Below are positions 37,447 to 44,828 of a DNA stretch of 64,000 bases, one piece after another. This DNA comes from Thermomonas sp. HDW16 (lineage in GTDB: Bacteria > Pseudomonadota > Gammaproteobacteria > Xanthomonadales > Xanthomonadaceae): assembly GCF_011302915.1 (NCBI RefSeq), contig NZ_CP049872.1, positions 1,116,001 to 1,180,000 of the forward strand, in the 5' to 3' direction. Numbering within the stretch: position 1 is the first letter of the stretch; each line of letters starts with the position of its first letter. Position numbers and translations under genes: made by a program. The notes beneath the pieces were generated by a model. The model made no database searches. It saw nothing but the letters and a program-made list of their open reading frames with translations, and was not told where the DNA came from.

Positions 37447-37763
37447 AGCAGATCAAGGCATTCGTGCACCGCACCCGAGTCGCCGACCTCATCCATGCCC
37501 TCGACGCCGCGGGCTTCGGTCGCGTCAGTCTGTTCGACGTCAAGGCCACGCTGCGCGCGCTCAGCGCGCGGGAGCAGGAGTATTCGGTCGAACTTGGCGA
37601 CAAGGTGTTCAGCGAAGTTCAAGTGGAGGTGTTCTGCGACGCCGCCGACGTCAGCCGCGCCACCGACGTGATCCGCAAGGCCGGACGCTCAGGTCATCGC
37701 GATGATGGCTGGATCTACGTCAGTCCGATCGAACAAGCGATTCCGCTCACCCCAAGGCTGTAA
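37443..37763 (+). CDS. PII-like signalling protein of the metal-efflux type (PII-NG)
   Basis: 106 residues with the ferredoxin-like PII fold: KQIKAFVHRTRVADLIHALD at the start, then RVSLFDVKATLRALS, VQVEVFCDAADVSRATDVI and GHRDDGWIYVSPIEQAI. The classical uridylylation tyrosine in the T-loop is not obvious. A separate PII group encoded next to CzcA-type pumps has been described (PII-NG). It is translationally coupled to czcA (ATGA) and may tune pump activity or sense metal or a nucleotide. Confidence 0.8.
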   Translation: MKQIKAFVHRTRVADLIHALDAAGFGRVSLFDVKATLRALSAREQEYSVELGDKVFSEVQVEVFCDAADVSRATDVIRKAGRSGHRDDGWIYVSPIEQAIPLTPRL

Positions 37764-37853
37764 GCGGAAGCCCCGGTCCGGCGCGCACTGGCGTCGCCGG
37801 GTCTGGAATCGAAACCACGCCGCGTCAATCGACGCGGCCACGAGGAGAGCAGC

Positions 37854-38750
37854 ATGGGTGCGGGACACGATCACGGCACGAGCGAAATCCAGCACGAACG
37901 CCCGCTCTGGTGGGCACTCGGGCTGACGGCCACCTTCCTGGTCGCCGAAGTCATCGGCGGGTTGGTCACCAACAGCCTGGCATTGCTGTCCGATGCCGCA
38001 CATATGATGACGGACGTCATCGCGCTCGGGGTTTCGCTGTTCGCCGTGAGGCTCAGCCGCCGGCCTGCCGATGCACGGCGGACCTACGGGTACGCACGAA
38101 TGGAGGCCATTGGCGCGATCATAAACGGCGGCCTGCTGTTCCTGGTCGCCGGCTACATCCTCTGGGAGGCAGTCGGCCGGTTCCGCGAACCGCCGGAGGT
38201 CGCGTCGACCGGCATGTTGGTTGTAGCGGTCATCGGTCTGGTGGTGAACCTGATCTCCATGAAGCTGCTGAAGGCGGGAAGCGGAACGAGCCTCAACGTC
38301 AAGGGCGCATACCTCGAAGTGTGGGCCGATATGCTCGGGTCCATCGGCGTCATCGTCGGCGCGCTTGTGATCGGTTTCACCGGCTGGACCATCGCCGACC
38401 CGATCATTGCCGTGTTGATCGGGCTTTGGGTGCTGCCCCGCACGTGGACACTACTCCGGCAAGCGGGACACGTCCTGATGCAGGGTGTGCCGGATGGAAT
38501 CGATCTCGATGAGATACGCAGCGCATTCCTGGGCCACGAGGGAGTGAAGGACGTGCATCACCTCCACGTCTGGGCACTTGCATCCAAGGAGGCGGTGCTC
38601 ACAACCCATGTCGTGACCGGCGACGGCACGGCCGCGAATGGCGACTCGCTGCGCGCTGGGCTCGTTGCGATGCTGGACGAGCGCTTCGGGATCGAGCACT
38701 CAACGATCCAGGTGGAAGCTGAAGCGTGTCACGACCGTGAGCATAGGTAG
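37854..38750 (+). CDS. czcD: Cation diffusion facilitator, ZitB/CzcD-like
   Basis: 298 residues, six TM helices. Metal site residues are visible in SDAAHMMTDVIALG (HxxxD, helix 2) and LEVWADMLGSIGVIVGA (helix 5). The cytoplasmic domain (about 205-290) has VHHLHVWALASKEAVLTTH. N-terminal histidines (GHDHGTSE) add a probable metal-binding tail. It exports zinc or related divalent cations to the periplasm, where the CzcCBA pump could act. Last gene of the cassette, 69 bp before IS30 copy 2. Confidence 0.88.
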   Translation: MGAGHDHGTSEIQHERPLWWALGLTATFLVAEVIGGLVTNSLALLSDAAHMMTDVIALGVSLFAVRLSRRPADARRTYGYARMEAIGAIINGGLLFLVAGYILWEAVGRFREPPEVASTGMLVVAVIGLVVNLISMKLLKAGSGTSLNVKGAYLEVWADMLGSIGVIVGALVIGFTGWTIADPIIAVLIGLWVLPRTWTLLRQAGHVLMQGVPDGIDLDEIRSAFLGHEGVKDVHHLHVWALASKEAVLTTHVVTGDGTAANGDSLRAGLVAMLDERFGIEHSTIQVEAEACHDREHR

Positions 38751-38819
38751 CACCTATCTAGAGGCCGTAACCCGCTGGGTGGGCACGACGCTTCAGATAC
38801 TCGAACGACCGCTTCTGGC

Positions 38820-40048
38820 GGCGGTTTCATACGATCAATGCAACACATGGCTAGCTGCCCAGGCAGCGGGAGTGTTGCGGTTGAAGCGAAGAACCCGGAT
38901 TCAATACACCGATACCCAGAAGGGCCTGATGTGGGACCGCTGGCAGAAGGGCGAGTCACTCCACCAGATCGCTAGGCTGTTCGACAGACACCACACGTCG
39001 GTGCGCGGGATTCTTGCTGCGACTGGTGGTATCCGCCCGCCGGCTCGCTGCCGGTCGGTCCGCGCCTTAACCCTAGCCGAGCGCGAAGATGTGTCGCGGG
39101 CGCTGGTGGCTGGGCATTCGATCCGCTCGATTGCAACGACGCTTGGCCGGGCTCCGTCGACGATCAGCCGCGAGATCCTGCGTAATGGCGGCGCCGAGCG
39201 GTACCGCGCCAGCCACGCCGATCAGGCGGCGTGGGACCGGGCGCATCGTCCGAAGACTTGTAAGCTGGCGCTGCATCCTGCGCTGGCGAAACGGGTGGCT
39301 GACAAGCTGCAACAGCAGTGGTCACCCCAGCAGATCGCCGGTTGGCTGATGCGCACCTACCCCAATGATGCGGCCTGCCAGGTGTCCCACGAGACGATCT
39401 ACCGCACGCTCTTCATCCAGTCGCGCGGCGCGCTGAAGAAAGAGCTCCTGGAGCACCTGCGGCGGACGCGGGCGATGCGTCGTTCCCGCCACCACACCCA
39501 GAAGACGGCAGACCACGGCCGAATCTGCGACACCGTGTCGATCCGCGAGCGGCCCGCCGACGTCGAGGATCGGGCCGTTCCCGGGCACTGGGAAGGCGAC
39601 TTGCTGTTCGGCAGCGGCAACAGCCAGATCGCCACGCTGGTTGAGCGCAGCACGCGCTACGTGATGCTGGTGAAGGTCGATCGTAAGGACACGAGGACGG
39701 TGGTTGACGCGCTGATCGAACATGCGCGCCAGCTGCCGAACCAGCTGTACCAGTCGCTCACGTGGGATCGCGGCAAGGAGCTGGCCGACCATCGTCGCTT
39801 CACCTTGGCCACGGACATCCAGGTCTACTTCTGCGATCCGCAGAGCCCTTGGCAGCGCGGGTCGAACGAGAACACCAACGGCCTGCTGCGGCAGTACTTC
39901 CCGAAGGGAATCGACGTGTCAGGCTTCACCCAGACCCAGCTCGATGAAGTGGCTAGGCGCTTGAACGAACGGCCACGCAAGACGCTGAACTTTGAGACGC
40001 CAATTGAGCGTTACCGACAGGCTGTTGCGTTGACCGGTTGAAACCGCC
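38820..40048 (+). mobile_element. IS30-family insertion sequence, copy 2
   Basis: 1229 bp, same length and encoded protein as copy 1, opposite orientation. It begins GGCGGTTTCATACG and ends GGTTGAAACCGCC, flanked by the dinucleotide GC at 38818-38819 and 40049-40050. The different flanks of copies 1 and 2 argue for independent insertions. The target is again the palindromic CCGCTTCTGGCC motif. Confidence 0.88.
38872..40041 (+). CDS. IS30-family transposase, copy 2
   Basis: 389 residues counted from the GTG at 38872, identical to copy 1. The frame is open further upstream into flanking DNA, so the true start must lie within the element. HTH and DDE residues are intact as in copy 1. Two intact identical copies suggest recent activity. 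Confidence 0.9.
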   Translation: MLRLKRRTRIQYTDTQKGLMWDRWQKGESLHQIARLFDRHHTSVRGILAATGGIRPPARCRSVRALTLAEREDVSRALVAGHSIRSIATTLGRAPSTISREILRNGGAERYRASHADQAAWDRAHRPKTCKLALHPALAKRVADKLQQQWSPQQIAGWLMRTYPNDAACQVSHETIYRTLFIQSRGALKKELLEHLRRTRAMRRSRHHTQKTADHGRICDTVSIRERPADVEDRAVPGHWEGDLLFGSGNSQIATLVERSTRYVMLVKVDRKDTRTVVDALIEHARQLPNQLYQSLTWDRGKELADHRRFTLATDIQVYFCDPQSPWQRGSNENTNGLLRQYFPKGIDVSGFTQTQLDEVARRLNERPRKTLNFETPIERYRQAVALTG

Positions 40049-40062
40049 GCCGTTAGCGGCCT

Positions 40063-40269
40063 TTATGGTTTGGTCGACGTGTGCGGGCTATGAGATTTCA
40101 GCCCTTGCACGAATGCTTCGATTTCATGCGAGTGCCAGCCAGACGCCCTCCCAGTCAATTTAACTGGGGGCGGGAAGTCGCCGCTTCTCACCATCTTATA
40201 GATGGTCGATCGCGCCAAACCCAGTTGCGCAGTGAGATCGTTCATCCGAAGGATCGTTGGCGATGTCAT
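40063..40269 (-). CDS. AlpA-family excisionase-like/phage regulator
   Basis: 68 residues, one winged HTH of the AlpA type: ILRMNDLTAQLGLARSTIYKM, then VRSGDFPPPVKLTGRASGWHSHEIEAFV. AlpA proteins regulate integrase excision functions in P4-like elements, so this may serve the right-end integrase about 5 kb away. It lies directly after IS30 copy 2. Confidence 0.85.
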   Translation of the reverse strand: MTSPTILRMNDLTAQLGLARSTIYKMVRSGDFPPPVKLTGRASGWHSHEIEAFVQGLKSHSPHTSTKP

Positions 40270-40542
40270 TGGATTACCTCCCTCATCTGTGACAACGAGC
40301 TTAGCTAAGTCTGACCGAACGAAATGCCGTATCGGTCGTCGAAAATCCCCATCGATCAGGGGTAAACACGGGGTAGCACGTTACGGGGAAGTCTCGTCCT
40401 TGCGGGACGATGCGCTATCGGCCGGAGGTTCAAAATGAGTGCAGATCAGCCATGTCTTCACTCAAATTTCTGCTCAGTATTCTCAACCCTGTCCAGTTCG
40501 GACGCGGGCATTCTGCCTAGAAACAGTTTTGATTGCGTTCTC

Positions 40543-41190
40543 TCAATTCCTTGTGGGCGCACATGATTTTCCAATTCGAGAAATCAACTCCGCATTCTGA
40601 GTCTCGAGTGTCTCCCGTCTCGCTATTAGATCCGCGACTTTTTCCATGGCCTGCTGCGTCGTTGTTCTGAGGGCATGCACCTCGTCCTTCAGTGCCATCA
40701 TCCGCTGCTCGTTCTCAGCGCGTAGCGCCGTCTCGACCGCCAACTGTTTCTCAAGCTCGCCAGCCATCGATTGCCAACGCTGTTCATTCATCTTTAAGGT
40801 CGAGATCTCGCCGATGGAGCGCGCCAATTCTTGGTCCAGCCGGTCTGCCAGCGCCATGGCCTCAGCGACATCCGTCTCCAGATCGCGGCGAGCTTCAGCC
40901 AGTGCTTCGCGTTCCACAGCAATGCGTGCTTCCGCAGCGGACGACGCCGACGCCCATACTTCATTTCCGATTCGCGTAAGCGCCTGCACGACGACATCTG
41001 GCACCGGAGTCTTTGAACTAGTCGCGCTAACCGCTTTGTGATCCCGCCACTCCACAAGCCACTTCTGAATGGTGGAAAAGGATCCTTGGCCGATCTCACT
41101 TCGGATCGCTTCGTGTGTTGGCTTTCTGTCCTCCGCAACAAGCGAGTCAGCAGCCTGCCAAACCTGCTCTTTGGAAATGGCCACAGTCAA
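40543..41190 (-). CDS. KfrA-type DNA-binding coiled-coil protein
   Basis: 215 residues: N-terminal KfrA_N-like domain (AADSLVAEDRKPTHEAIRSE, then IGQGSFSTIQKWLVEW) and a long alanine/glutamate-rich coiled coil from about residue 85 to 205. KfrA of plasmids binds its own promoter and helps partition. A perfect palindrome lies 8 bp upstream of the start (41198-41211), a plausible autoregulation site. Presence in an integrated element points to plasmid-derived parts. Confidence 0.8.
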   Translation of the reverse strand: MTVAISKEQVWQAADSLVAEDRKPTHEAIRSEIGQGSFSTIQKWLVEWRDHKAVSATSSKTPVPDVVVQALTRIGNEVWASASSAAEARIAVEREALAEARRDLETDVAEAMALADRLDQELARSIGEISTLKMNEQRWQSMAGELEKQLAVETALRAENEQRMMALKDEVHALRTTTQQAMEKVADLIARRETLETQNAELISRIGKSCAPTRN

Positions 41191-41197
41191 ACTCCAT

Positions 41198-41211
41198 TAC
41201 GTAATTACGTA
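41198..41211. promoter_or_regulatory. Palindrome upstream of the KfrA-like gene, candidate operator
   Basis: TACGTAATTACGTA is a perfect 14-bp palindrome between the divergently read start region of the KfrA-like gene and the next gene. KfrA proteins are known to bind such sites in their own promoters. Confidence 0.5.
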
Positions 41212-41233
41212 GGGCGCCATGCCAGGTCCGCGC

Positions 41234-41548
41234 TTAGGATCGTTCGAGAGCGCGGCGCGCGCGATTCAGCTGATTTGCGACCTTGCGGATCGCATCCTTC
41301 ACGTCGATGCAAACGTGTGCATATTCAATCGAACGCACGGTGTGAAGGTGGGCCGCGTCAGACAGCCTTTCGCGGAAAATGGTGTACATCAGCCGGATAA
41401 AGATTTGTTCCTCGGCTTCTGATATGTCTTTCAAGGGGATCTCGAATACGCCGCCCCCGGATTCGACGGCACCTTCAATGAATACGACCTCGAAGCTGTC
41501 GTTGAAAGCATTGTTTCCCATTCGGTGGACAATCACTGCGGTCGACAT
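41234..41548 (-). CDS. Small hypothetical protein
   Basis: 104 residues from the ATG at 41548 (an in-frame ATG at 41557 and an upstream one at 41608 are alternatives). Acidic middle part (PLKDISEAEEQIFIRLMYTIF) and a C-terminal helix rich in arginine. It lies upstream of the KfrA-like gene on the same strand, 43 bp apart, possibly co-transcribed. Family not recognised. Confidence 0.45.
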   Translation of the reverse strand: MSTAVIVHRMGNNAFNDSFEVVFIEGAVESGGGVFEIPLKDISEAEEQIFIRLMYTIFRERLSDAAHLHTVRSIEYAHVCIDVKDAIRKVANQLNRARRALERS

Positions 41549-41778
41549 TGCGCGCATGCATCGGTGTTGAGGTAGAGCTATTTTTCCAGCTTGCAACCGA
41601 AGCAACACACCCGAACCCTCGCTAAAATCGCTACCGATAGGGGGTAAAGCAGGGACTTCAAGCGGTGCGGCTCGAAATTAAAAGACAGGGCCGATTTGCA
41701 AGTGGACATCTTGGTCTGATTCTCCGCACTATTGGACGCAAGGGGCATCCCTAGACGCATTTGGCGATTGGCGAATCG

Positions 41779-42843
41779 ATGGGAAACGGCGAAGCGATCA
41801 ATTCGGTACAGCACTTCGACTCAATCGAAGACGTTTTGGTCGTACTTCAACGGGAAGTCGTTGCGGATGAGATGCGCAACCTCTTTAGGCTGGATGGTAT
41901 TGAATATCTCTGGACATCGGACGGAACCATGATTCCGTCGATCACGTCTGATTTTGTCTCCCCTTATCTGTATCGAGGGCAGACGGCGCGCCATCGCCCG
42001 TGTCTGCCAAGCGTCTTTCGTGGCCTAAGCGCGGTTGACCATCCCCAAAAGCTGACGCCCGCGGAACGAGCCCGCTGCTTCGTGGATCGCGTCAAACTGG
42101 AGGAGTTCACGCTAGCGCTGGAAATGCATCCGGCCAGTCGCTATGCGCGTGAAATCGGCCTGCGGGTGCATCCGTATGCCTTGGCACAGCACTATGAGTT
42201 GCCGACGGACAGAATTGATCTCACGCAGGATCATGCCGTGGCCGCGTTTTTCGCCACGAACTCATGCAAGAACGGTGTCTGGCTCCCGGAGCGCGACGGC
42301 ATAGGGATCGTGTATCGGCTCCATAGGAATTCATTCTCCGAACACTACCCGGACAATCTGGTGTGCATTGGAAAGCAGGCGCTGCCTAGGCCAGGCGAGC
42401 AGAAGGCATACGCCTTCACGTTGCCACTAGGCTTCGATTTCGAACGCTTTCCTATGGATATCTATACGTTCCAGCAGGTCGAATCCTGCGGACAACGCCT
42501 GAACGACCATTTCAAGGGCGGCGACTCATTGTTCCCTCCAGACGTAATGGCGGAGGTAGCAAATACGATTAAAGCGGCGACCACGCTTTCACGCCAGGTC
42601 GTAACTCGCATCCTAGGGCTCGATAAATCGCCACCCCTGCCTGCGACTAAGGCCCTTGAAATGAACGAGACATTCCTGAGGATGCATTCGTCCGTGCATG
42701 TGTCGGACAGAGAGCCCATTGCGATGAATTCCTCGCAGCGGAAGCGAGCGCAGGCCTCGGTCAAAAGGATGCGCAGAACCTTCCTGAAAGGTGTCGGGGC
42801 TCTCGCCGTGCGGAAGGTTAAGCCCGGCGAATTCGCCAGATAG
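41779..42843 (+). CDS. FRG-domain protein
   Basis: 354 residues from the ATG at 41779; a TTG at 41761 is possible. The FRG core is clear: SPYLYRGQTARHRPCLPSVFR, then LAQHYELPTDRIDLTQDHAVA AFFA-like sequence around residues 140-165. The function of FRG domains is unknown; they recur in phage-defence and mobile regions. The C-terminal tail is strongly basic (RKRAQASVKRMRRTFLKG). It lies 210 bp upstream of the retron-type reverse transcriptase and could be part of the same system. Confidence 0.75.
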   Translation: MGNGEAINSVQHFDSIEDVLVVLQREVVADEMRNLFRLDGIEYLWTSDGTMIPSITSDFVSPYLYRGQTARHRPCLPSVFRGLSAVDHPQKLTPAERARCFVDRVKLEEFTLALEMHPASRYAREIGLRVHPYALAQHYELPTDRIDLTQDHAVAAFFATNSCKNGVWLPERDGIGIVYRLHRNSFSEHYPDNLVCIGKQALPRPGEQKAYAFTLPLGFDFERFPMDIYTFQQVESCGQRLNDHFKGGDSLFPPDVMAEVANTIKAATTLSRQVVTRILGLDKSPPLPATKALEMNETFLRMHSSVHVSDREPIAMNSSQRKRAQASVKRMRRTFLKGVGALAVRKVKPGEFAR

Positions 42844-43053
42844 CGAGCGGGCTAGCGATCCAGAGCGGACGCCTCCAAAGTGGGCGCCTAGGGTTGCTAT
42901 TCCGTGTCAGTTTTCTTCAATTCCTTTTGCGGTCAGGTCTGATCTAGTATTGGGGTTGGGAGGGCGGCATCCGTTCATGGTGTTGGGGCGTGATTTCGCG
43001 TCCGCTGTAAAGTGACCACTCGCTTTCTGGACTGGGCTGCCCTCCCGCTTTCT
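42844..43053 (+). ncRNA. Candidate retron msr-msd region (unproven)
   Basis: 210-bp gap directly before the reverse transcriptase, the usual place for the retron non-coding RNA. GGGAGGGCGGC at 42958-42968 can pair imperfectly with GCTGCCCTCCC at 43037-43047, and TCAG/CTGA and CGCC/GGCG pairs lie upstream. I could not define the branching G or the a1/a2 ends with confidence, so limits are those of the gap. Confidence 0.35.
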
Positions 43054-44778
43054 ATGACTACTGTGTCCATGCAGCCTTGCGCGCATTTTCGTCTTGCTGA
43101 CGTCAGGACAGTTGACCAACTTGCACGTGCACTGGGCGTGCCCTTGCAGGTGTTTCACGAGGTCATTGCGTGCCAAGATCCGGGCTTGATCTATGCCATG
43201 CATAGCATCCCAAAGCGAAGTCAGAGAAACCCGGATGGCTTCCGCGTCGTGTGGGAAAGTCGCACCGAAGCTGTAGCAAGGTCTCATAAGGCAGCCGCTA
43301 GACGGCTCGACGATTTTGCAAGGCGCCAAGAAATTGGGTACCCCAATCCTGCTGTTCATGGCTATGTGCGCGGGGGATCCACGAGAAGCAATGCCTTACC
43401 GCACTGCGGTGCCCGTGTCGTGGTGCGGGCAGACATCGAGGACTTCTTTCAAACCATTACGTTGGAAAGGGTGGAGAGCGCGTTTCGCGCAATCGGAATT
43501 GCGCCAGAAACTGCGCACTCGCTGGCACTGTTCTCAACCATTAACGGGAAGTTGCCACTTGGTCTGCCGGAAAGCCCCGTTGTATCCAATCTTGTCTGCC
43601 TAGATCTCGATAGAGACCTGAAGGCACTAGCTGATCGGCACGGCGTCAAATACACGCGATACGCCGATGACATGACCTTTTCCGGCAATGAGAATCTGCC
43701 AAGTAGAGAGGAAATTCGCACTGTCCTGCTTCGACATGGATTCCGGTTGTCAGATCGAAAATTCAAGAAGTCAAAGCGCGGCCAAGCCCATTTCGTAACC
43801 GGACTCAGTGTGTCCGAGCGCGACTACCCTCATGTTCCAAGGAAGTTGAAGCGCATGCTTCGTTTGGAGCTTCATTTTTGCGAGAAGTATGGCCTAGCGA
43901 CTCATGCGGAAAATAGGCGGGAAAGCGAGAGGAAGACATACCTGCGAATTGATGGGATGGTCAACTACGTATCCTTCATTGAACGTAGAAAATCAGCGGC
44001 CATAAAGGGACAATGGGATCGCATACGAAAAAAGCACCTCGGGTCGACTTTGTACGCCAGACTTGCCGGGAAGGAGATTGGTGATCGTTTTGTAGTAGCA
44101 GATGAAACAGAATTCGAAGTGGATGGCATTGGCTATCTTGCGATTTGTTTTGTTCGGCTCTCAAATCTTGAGGATGTTGAGAAGTCGCTCGATCTATTGT
44201 TGGGGGACTACCTCACCAAGCCAGGGGCAAAAGGCAATCTCGATGTGCTGAAAAAGGTCGGGATCCACTATGCCGATGCGCATTTTGATTTGCGAACGAT
44301 GACTCTAGACCTGATGACGGAGTACCTGCAGTGGAGTGCATCGATCTGCTTTTCGCGGTTGCGGACATCTGACGACTACAAGGAAGCCTATCTCAGGATG
44401 TTTGCAGAGCTGGTCAAGCAGGAGTTCGTAACTTCAGATGGACTTCGTGTGGAGATGCTTGTCGAGAACAACGACAAGATCAAGCTTCCGGCATTGACGC
44501 AAGTTTGCGAGGCCGAGTATCGACGGTCTGAATCCGAAGATGGCCGCAGACCGATATCACTTCCTAGCATCCGGAGCGTGAAGAAGTCTGAGATTAGGTC
44601 GCTTACGCTTGCCGATTTCGTATTAGCCGCGTTTCGCGCATACGTTCTGCGTGCGCATGATGATCGAGTGTTGGACTTTGAGCGAATTCGCGACCGAGTT
44701 AGGTACGTGAGAGATTCGGATAGCGACAACTTCTACACCCGCAAGAAGCCCTTCCTTGGCATCGGCGACGTGACTTGA
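43054..44778 (+). CDS. Retron-type reverse transcriptase with C-terminal DUF3800-like extension
   Basis: 574 residues from the ATG at 43054 (a GTG at 43012 is in frame). RT domain about 50-320: retron marker NALPH (113-117), catalytic D in RADIEDFF (127-132 region), YADD at 203-206 and the retron marker VTG at 248-250. From about residue 345 a separate domain begins with VVADETEFEVDGIGYLAICF and later KVGIHYADAHFDLRT; the early DE pair and later histidine helix recall DUF3800 (RNase H-like) proteins. Retrons with a fused DUF3800 domain have been classed (type VII, as I recall). It would make msDNA from an adjacent RNA for antiphage defence. Low GC marks recent transfer. Confidence 0.8.
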   Translation: MTTVSMQPCAHFRLADVRTVDQLARALGVPLQVFHEVIACQDPGLIYAMHSIPKRSQRNPDGFRVVWESRTEAVARSHKAAARRLDDFARRQEIGYPNPAVHGYVRGGSTRSNALPHCGARVVVRADIEDFFQTITLERVESAFRAIGIAPETAHSLALFSTINGKLPLGLPESPVVSNLVCLDLDRDLKALADRHGVKYTRYADDMTFSGNENLPSREEIRTVLLRHGFRLSDRKFKKSKRGQAHFVTGLSVSERDYPHVPRKLKRMLRLELHFCEKYGLATHAENRRESERKTYLRIDGMVNYVSFIERRKSAAIKGQWDRIRKKHLGSTLYARLAGKEIGDRFVVADETEFEVDGIGYLAICFVRLSNLEDVEKSLDLLLGDYLTKPGAKGNLDVLKKVGIHYADAHFDLRTMTLDLMTEYLQWSASICFSRLRTSDDYKEAYLRMFAELVKQEFVTSDGLRVEMLVENNDKIKLPALTQVCEAEYRRSESEDGRRPISLPSIRSVKKSEIRSLTLADFVLAAFRAYVLRAHDDRVLDFERIRDRVRYVRDSDSDNFYTRKKPFLGIGDVT

Positions 44779-44828
44779 AGTGAAATCATTCCAAGCCTAA
44801 GTGTCTCCAGTCAGGAAGCAGCCTGCTA

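Noticed and set aside
27802..40048. Single composite transposon
   Set aside because: The outer dinucleotide flanks differ (AC and GC) and each IS copy has its own matching pair, so independent insertion is more likely.
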